A stretch of 64,000 bases of DNA from NCBI RefSeq assembly GCF_008728515.1, contig NC_044981.1, forward strand, positions 128,810,884-128,874,883. Reading direction: 5' to 3'. Positions 58,527 to 64,000 of the stretch are shown in pieces. Both the position numbers and the translations under genes were made by a program. This DNA is from Papio anubis (taxonomy: Eukaryota; Chordata; Mammalia; Primates; Cercopithecidae). Position 1 is the stretch's first letter, and each line of letters starts with the position of its first letter. A model generated the notes under the pieces. It saw nothing but the letters and a program-made list of their open reading frames with translations. It was not told the DNA's origin and did not search any database.

Positions 58527-58857
58527 GTTTTTTTTTGTTGTTGTTGTTTGTTTGTTTGTTTGTTTTGTCTGAGATGAAGTCTTGCTCTTTCACCCTGGCT
58601 GGAGTGCAGTGGCGCGATCTCGGCTCACTGCAACCTCCGCCTCCTGGGTTCAAGCGATTCTCCTGTCTCAGCCTCCTGAGTAGCTGGGATTACAGGCGTG
58701 CACCACTATGCCCGGCTAATTTTTTAATATTTTTAGTAGAGAGAGGGTTTCATCATGTTGGCCAGGCTGATCTCGAACTCCTGACATCAAGTGATCCACC
58801 CACTCTGGCCTCTCAAAGTGCTGGGATTACAGGCATGAGCCACCACACCCTGCCAGT
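58527..58857 (-). repeat. AluS, minus strand, with (TTTG)n tail
   Basis: The tail on this strand is (GTTT)n (58537-58567), followed by gagatgaagtcttgctcttt. Short target repeat agtcaact at 58519-58526 and 58858-58865. Confidence 0.92.
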
Positions 58858-58865
58858 AGTCAACT

Positions 58866-59289
58866 TTTTAAATTAAATTTATTCAAATTACGGTCTGGTT
58901 TCTGCCCTCTGATAGGACACTGACTGCAAAGGTAGGTCATTCATCCAACCTCTGTAAAAACCCAATGAACTCTATTCTACCATTAATAGGGTAGAACTCT
59001 ATTCTACTTTCTTGTGACCATACTTCCTCTGCCCCTCATATCTTTCTGGGAAATTTTGAATACATAATGGAGATTTTGGTTCTTTATGTGAATCATACCC
59101 CTTTTATTAATCTATCCTTGGCTCAGGTGTATAAATTTCACTGAATGGTCAAATCATTCAGTGATTTGAATGATTGATAGGAGCCTGCAAATGTTATGCC
59201 TCTTCCAGTTATGAGTTGATTTAATGAACTGATTCTGTACCATGCTAGAATCCATCTCACTCACATGGCAGATTACACCTTCTTTGTAA
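58866..59289. other. Unassigned DNA with overlapping small hairpins
   Basis: Contains a repeated gaactctattctac (about 58968 and 58992) and the inverted repeats at 59139-59169 (cactgaatg/cattcagtg; tcaaatca/tgatttga). No gene seen. Confidence 0.45.
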
Positions 59290-59900
59290 GGTGACTGGGA
59301 GAGCTTTCATGGAGGAGATGGCATTTGAGTTGGACCTTGAAGGAAGTATGGAATTTTACAAAACTGAAATATAGCCACAATCATAGGTATATTCCAGGCA
59401 TAAGGAAAAGATGCAGAGGTGTAAGCATTTATCCAACAAATATATTTGATGGGAAAAAGTAGGAATAGCATTGAGATGAAGGTAAAGCCAGAGCATGGAA
59501 GACCTCTAATGCCTGGCAAAGAAACATTGAGGAGTATAATCTTTTCATGAAGATTTGGCTTCAGTGTAGAATAGATTGGACTGGGGCGTGATTCTGAGAC
59601 CTAACCAAATTCACGAATGAGAAAATGATTATAGTAGCTAAGATATGAGGCAATTTGGACCTATAGAGCCATCAGGATAGGAGAAATGGAAAGGAAAGAA
59701 TAGCTGTACAAAACAATGTAAAGGAAAAATACATGAGATCCGGAATGGGTGGATATAAGAGAGGAGACTTTGATAACTGGAGAGGTATCCAGTTTGTGGC
59801 AACAGAAAAGGGATCATAGGGAAAACAGGTTAGTGCTGATTTTCCAATCTGACAGAAATGTGCTGTGAGGAATCGAAAGTCCCTGTAATAAATATAACTG
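59290..59900 (-). repeat. L2 LINE fragment
   Basis: Antisense L2 order: 'catggaggagatggcatttgagttggaccttgaaggaag', 'ttccaggcataaggaaaagatgc', 'gagcatggaagacctctaatgcc'. Old and without frame. Confidence 0.7.
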
Positions 59901-59944
59901 CTAGGATGATATAATCCCAGCACTTTATTTATCTATTCATTTAG

Positions 59945-60105
59945 AAACACACCTGGCTAATTTTGTTTTCTGGTAGAGATGGGGGTGGAGGTCTCACTAT
60001 GTTGCCCAGGCTGGTCTTGAAGTCCCAGGCTCAAGAAATCCTCCCATCTCAGCCTCTCAAAATACTTGGATTACTGCACAGATCATCATGTCCAGTCCTA
60101 CTTAT
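59945..60105 (-). repeat. Monomeric Alu-type SINE (FRAM/AluJ fragment)
   Basis: 'cacacctggctaattttgttttctggtagagatggg...actatgttgcccaggctggtcttgaag...ctcagcctctcaaaatacttgg' (in parts) covers only one Alu monomer on the minus strand. Confidence 0.75.
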
Positions 60106-60735
60106 TTATCTATCTATTCTCCTATAGACTCTTTAAAAAGGATTCAATGGGGGAAGTTATTATTATTCCCCCAAATGAAAATTTGGCAGGTCCCGTACTT
60201 TTTGTGCTAATTCTTAGTGGACAATTCTAAGTGTCATTGAGTTTCAGTTCAGTAATTACGAAGTCCAAATCAAGATATTAATAGAAACTCTGAACTATTT
60301 GTGTTAAACCTCAGCTTGCCAGCACAGATTTGCCTGAGGCTGGAAGTGGAAAAAGGGCATGTAGCTGGCTTCATTTTAGTCCCTCTCCCTTTTTGTCTCT
60401 TCCTCTACTCCTAACCTTGCCAGTTTCTGACCCCCAAAAGTTGAAACAGGAAGGGATGAGTTTGGAGACTCATAAGGGGAAAGGAAATACCTTACTAGAA
60501 CAAGGTATCATTATTGTTTGGCTCCACGTGTCCTGGACCTGCAGATGTTTACAGCCAGACTTTTTCTTATGGGAGTTGTCCCTTGCCCCAGACAGATGCA
60601 TCTCCACTTCATGTGGCCCCCTGTACTCTGTCTGTGGGCTATAACTTTCTGCTTGGGTTCTTCTGCCTCTCCAAGTGGTCTGCTTGGACTGGGACCGAAC
60701 TGACCTCCTGTGGATGACAGCTCTGGGTTTCAATA
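60106..60735. other. Unassigned DNA
   Basis: About 630 bases with no recognised repeat. Plus and minus frames of 60-114 codons overlap in 60330-60814 without a domain, and the longest minus frame runs into the Tigger element. Confidence 0.45.
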
Positions 60736-61073
60736 TAGTCATGCACCACTTAATGATGGGGACACATTCTGAGAAATGTGTGGTTAGGTGATTTTGCCAT
60801 TGTGTTAACATCATAGGGTGTACTTACACAAACCTAGATGGTATAGCCTACTACACACCTGGGCTATATGATATAGCCTGTTGCTCCCAGGCCACAAACC
60901 TGTATGGCCTGTTACTGTACCACATACTGTAGGCAATTGTAACATGATGGTTAGTATTTGTGTATCTAAACATAGAAAAGTTACCATAAATATATGGCAT
61001 TATAATCTTAAGGGATCGCTGTTGTATATGTGGCCCATTACAGACTGAAACGTTGCTATTTGGTACATGACCA
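60736..61073 (-). mobile_element. Tigger-type (TcMar) MITE, second copy
   Basis: Bounded by TA (60734-60735 and 61074-61075), with inverted ends tagtcatgcacca and tggtacatgacca. The interior 'gatggtatagcctactacacacctgggctatatgatatagcc' matches the first element (3957-4283) in reverse. Confidence 0.85.
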
Positions 61074-61440
61074 TAGATGCCCGCACAGTTTTCCTCTCCA
61101 GGCTCCGCTACAAAGGAATTGATCCTCTGTGGCCTCAGGCAGGAATCATCCCTGGGAAATCTCTCCCACCCCAGGAAATGGCAGGTCTCTCCTTCCACCT
61201 TGAGATGGGAGTGAAATGGGGCTCGCAGCTCAGCGCCATACCACATACAATATCTTCTTTCAAAAATATTCTTCTCACAAAAATCTTCTTTCTTTCCACA
61301 CTTAACTCTCCCTTTTTATTCTTGATTTGGTTGAGGGGTTCAAGGGTCATGAAGTCATTTTTGGACCAGTTTCTTTACAAATTCTTCATAAGGGGTTCTG
61401 TCTTGAATCTTACATCTGTTATAGTGTACTATCTCAACAA
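61074..61440. other. Unassigned DNA
   Basis: About 365 bases between a Tigger MITE and an Alu. No repeat or gene recognised. Confidence 0.45.
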
Positions 61441-61453
61441 AAACTTCAGTGTG

Positions 61454-61772
61454 GGCCAGGCGTGGTGGCTCACGCCTGTAATCCCAGCACTTTGGGAGGC
61501 CGAGGCGGGTGAATCACGAGGTCAGGAGATCGAGACCATCCTGGCTAACACGGTGAAACCCTGTCTCTACTAAAAATACAAAAAATTAGCCGGGCGTGGT
61601 GGCGGGCGCCTGTAGTCCCAGCTGCTGGGGAGGCTGAGGCAGGAGAATGGTGTGAACTCGGGAGGGGGAGCTTGCAGTGAGCCGAGATCACGCCACTGCA
61701 CTCCAGTCTGGGAGACACAGAGAGACTCCGTCTCAAAAAAAAAAAAACAAAAAACAAAAAACAAAACACAAA
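61454..61772 (+). repeat. AluY with target-site duplication
   Basis: Low divergence, starting ggccaggcgtggtggctcac. Target repeat aaaacttcagtgtg (61440-61453) and aaagcttcagtgtg (61773-61786). Confidence 0.93.
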
Positions 61773-61786
61773 AAAGCTTCAGTGTG

Positions 61787-62021
61787 AACATTCTCTTACA
61801 TAAAGGCTAATCCCAATGGTAATTTTTTTCTGAATTTCTTTTATAAGGCATAAATTAAGCTAATGTTATAATTTTTGTATCAAAATTTATATGTTTACAT
61901 ATTTTTATAAATGAAACATATTCATGTAAACACAAATTATATATATTAATATATTAGGTTTGTGAGTCTTTTTTCTCTTTTATTCTAAGAAAATTTTAAG
62001 ACAGCTTTCATAGATTTGGTA
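61787..62021. other. AT-rich DNA
   Basis: Low-complexity AT-rich sequence, nothing recognised. Confidence 0.5.
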
Positions 62022-62385
62022 TATTAGTTCCATTGCTGCTCTAACCAATTTCCACAAATGTAGTGGCTTAAAATAACAGAAATTTATTATTTTACAGTTT
62101 TGGAGGTCAGAAGTTTTAAATTGGTATCAGGATACAGCAGGATTGCATTCTTCCTGACAGCTCTAACAAAGAATCTGTTTCCTTGTCTTTTCCACATCCT
62201 AGAGGCTACCAGCATTTTGGCCTGTGGTCTCTATCTTTAAAGACTCTTCTACCTCCCTCTTCCACAGTGAAAGACCCTTGTGATTGAATTGGGCCCACCT
62301 GGGCAATCCATGACAATTGCACTATCTTAAAGTCAGCTACAACTAATTAGTAGGTTCCATCTGGAGCCTTACTTCCCTTTTCCAT
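62022..62385 (-). repeat. MLT1-type LTR, older subfamily
   Basis: Antisense MaLR LTR: 'tattagttccattgctgctctaaccaatttcc', 'gtggcttaaaataacagaaatttattattttacag', 'gtcagctacaactaattag'. More diverged than the one at 50305. Confidence 0.7.
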
Positions 62386-62655
62386 CGTGTATCAGTCACG
62401 TTTTAACCAGAGAAGCAGAACCAGTAGGAGAAATATATATTTTAAGAGATTTACTGCGAGGAATCGGCTTATGTGATTGTGGGGGCTGGCTAGGCAAGTC
62501 TGAAATGCAGGGTTTCTTGGTCATTCAAGGGACATACACAGAGCAGAGAAAAATTTGAATCAACTACCTTCAGAACATGACTTCCGCTGAGGTTATTAAC
62601 AGACAATGCTCTGCTTTCCTATCTCAGCTTTCATACAGCGATGACCAGAAGATGC
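62386..62655 (-). repeat. ERVL/MaLR-like LTR fragment
   Basis: 'aaccagagaagcagaaccagtagg...gatttactgcgaggaatcggcttatgtgattgtgggggctggc' (in parts) is wording of an antisense LTR of the MLT2 kind. The downstream half is not recognised. Confidence 0.45.
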
Positions 62656-62657
62656 AG

Positions 62658-62672
62658 CCAGTAGGGGGCAGT
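62658..62672 (+). promoter_or_regulatory. CTCF-type motif (strong)
   Basis: ccagtagggggcagt matches every position of the CTCF core ccasyagrkggcrs. It lies at the right end of an LTR-like fragment. Confidence 0.65.
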
Positions 62673-62679
62673 GCAGTGT

Positions 62680-62840
62680 AGTGCAAGAAGCTCCAGCTTT
62701 AGGGTCAGTCAGATGAGGTTTGAATTCCAACCCTGATAGTGGGGCAGCCTCATGCGAGTTATTTAACACTTCTGAACCCTTGTTTCACTCTTTAAAAAAA
62801 AAACCAAACTTTTAATTTTGAGATAGCGTTTTCACTTTTG
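62680..62840 (+). repeat. MIR fragment, source of a local duplication
   Basis: 'gctttagggtcagtcagatgaggtttgaattccaaccctg' and 'gagttatttaacacttctgaaccc' are MIR text. The part 62713-62840 recurs at 63318-63440. Confidence 0.7.
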
Positions 62841-62939
62841 TAAAATAAAGAAAATAGAATCCAGAAGGATAAATTGTTTTGAGGAGTTAAGATTATAGTC
62901 TGTGTGAGCTATGCTTGCACAAATATGAAATATACAGGA

Positions 62940-63042
62940 GCACACACCCTAGGAGTAATGGTTCAATATCTGCTAATTCAGTGTTTGCAGCTGCGTTATG
63001 GAACATAACTACCACAAATAACGAGAATTGGCTGTACTAAGG
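62940..63042 (+). repeat. Possible Tigger-type end
   Basis: 'gtttgcagctgcgttatggaacataactaccacaaataacgagaattggctgta' resembles the terminus of a Tigger-like element. Only one end is seen. Confidence 0.35.
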
Positions 63043-63079
63043 GATGGCGCTAGGGTATCTACGGTACATTCTTCTTTAC

Positions 63080-63317
63080 TTTTATGCATAGTAGCAACCC
63101 AGTTTCCCCTTGGTGATCAGGACAAATTACTCCAGCCAATACAGGAGACCTTTCTTTGTCTGTGAATGTTATGTAATGGAATCATACATTATGTAAACTT
63201 TTAGGATTGGCTTTTTCACTTAGATAATTCTCTATAGATTCATCCAGATCGTTATGTGAACGAAGAGCTCATTCCTTTTTACTGCTGAGTAGTAGATGTA
63301 CCAGAGTTTGTTTAGCA
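63080..63317 (-). repeat. L1M (L1MB-like) 3' part, first piece
   Basis: Antisense L1 3' region: 'ggaatcatacattatgtaaac', 'ggattggctttttcacttag', 'attcctttttactgctgagtagtag', 'gtaccagagtttgttta'. At 63317 the L1 text stops abruptly. Confidence 0.75.
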
Positions 63318-63440
63318 ATGAGGTTTGAATTCTAATCCTGTTAGTGAGGCAGCCTCAGATGAATTATTTAATACTTCTGAACCTCCTTTTCACTCTTTAA
63401 AAAAACAAACTTTAAATTTTGAGTAGCATTTTCATTTTTG
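63318..63440 (+). repeat. Templated copy of 62713-62840, inside the L1M
   Basis: 123 bases from atgaggtttgaattctaatc to ttttcatttttg, about 88% like the source 605 bases upstream and in the same orientation. It replaces roughly 50 bases that an intact L1M would have here. Confidence 0.85.
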
Positions 63441-63908
63441 GAGCTATTATGAGTAAAGCTTCCATAAGCATTAATGTATAAGTTTTTGTGTGAACACAAG
63501 CCTTTGTTTTCTGAGATAAATGACTGGCAGTGCGTGGTAATTGCATATTTAGTTTTTGAGGAAACTACCAAACTTTTCCAGAATGGCTGTGCCATTTTAC
63601 ATTCCCCAGAACAATGTAGGAGCGATCCAGTTCTCTGCATATTCACTAGCGTTTGATGTTACTATTTTTTTAAATAATGCTGTAGCTATGCTGAGAGGTA
63701 GGCAGTGATACCTTATTGTGGTTTTAATTTGCATTTCCCAAATGACTAATAATATATCTTTTCTTGTGCTTATTTGCCATCTGTATATCTTCTTTGGTTA
63801 AATGTCTCTTCATGTCTGTGTTTGAACTGAATTGTTTACTATTTAGTTTTGAGAGTTCTTTATAAATCCTAGATAGTAGTCTTTTGTTGGATATGTGGTT
63901 TGAAAGTA
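63441..63908 (-). repeat. L1M (L1MB-like) 3' part, second piece
   Basis: Resumes antisense L1: 'gctattatgagtaaagcttcc', 'ttgtgtgaacacaagcctttg', 'ggctgtgccattttacattcc', 'aatttgcatttcccaaatgac', ending at 'ggatatgtggtttgaaagta'. Confidence 0.8.
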
Positions 63909-63909
63909 C

Positions 63910-64000
63910 ATTCGTCTCTCAGTATTAGTGGGGATTGGTTCCAGGATCATCCCCAATACCAAAATCCAGGCATACTCAAATCCCCCAGTAGCCCTGCAGA
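63910..64000 (+). mobile_element. MER2-type Tigger element, cut by the window end
   Basis: 'cgtctctcagtattagtggggattggttccaggatcatccc' is the characteristic start of the MER2 family; 'taccaaaatccaggcatactc' follows. It lies within L1M sequence. Confidence 0.75.

Noticed and set aside
60470..60814. 114-codon minus-strand frame
   Set aside because: One end lies in the Tigger MITE; no conserved domain, and overlapping frames of similar length exist on the other strand.

Overview
This window is primate nuclear DNA. About half or more is recognisable as interspersed repeats: some two dozen Alu elements on both strands, L1 fragments of several ages, L2 and MIR fossils, MLT1/MLT2 LTRs, an ERVL pol remnant, and Tigger/hAT-type DNA transposons. 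One Alu (26242-26543) carries a set of changes that I associate with Old World monkey Alu subfamilies (AluYRa type), so the most likely source is a cercopithecid (macaque, baboon, vervet or a relative) rather than human. This rests on remembered consensus sequences, not on a search.

Layout. 1-12.7 kb: an L1 3' end, then Alus, L2, MIR and a Tigger MITE in AT-rich DNA. 12.7-25.6 kb: a 12.9-kb stretch with no Alu, centred on a CpG island in two parts (about 17.8-18.8 and 19.3-19.7 kb). The left part has the features of a promoter and first exon firing to the left (minus strand): ETS and GC boxes, an RFX-like half site, and open frames that run into a splice-donor-like site at 18325. I could not name the gene and found no convincing second exon, so any gene here is represented only by its 5' end. 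21-30 kb: MLT2 LTR, ERVL integrase/dUTPase remnant, MLT1 LTR, Alus, a hAT MITE, and three copies of a local duplicated segment.

28-53 kb is a fossil bed. An old plus-strand L1M body is the floor. Into it went Alus, a younger L1 3' end, an MLT1 LTR, and a full-length plus-strand L1PB (32804-45822), which itself carries a full-length minus-strand L1PA (33405-39894). Both insertions keep recognisable target-site duplications, so the order can be read from the sequence. All L1 reading frames are broken. 53-64 kb: MIR, L2, Alu, a second Tigger MITE, MLT1, two good CTCF-type motifs, a short templated duplication inside an L1M, and the start of a MER2-type element at the window edge.

No intact protein-coding gene, tRNA, rRNA or CRISPR array is supported. 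Most long reading frames are antisense or in-frame translations of Alu and L1 sequence. I found no undescribed biological system; the items worth checking are the promoter, the local duplications and the nested L1 pair.
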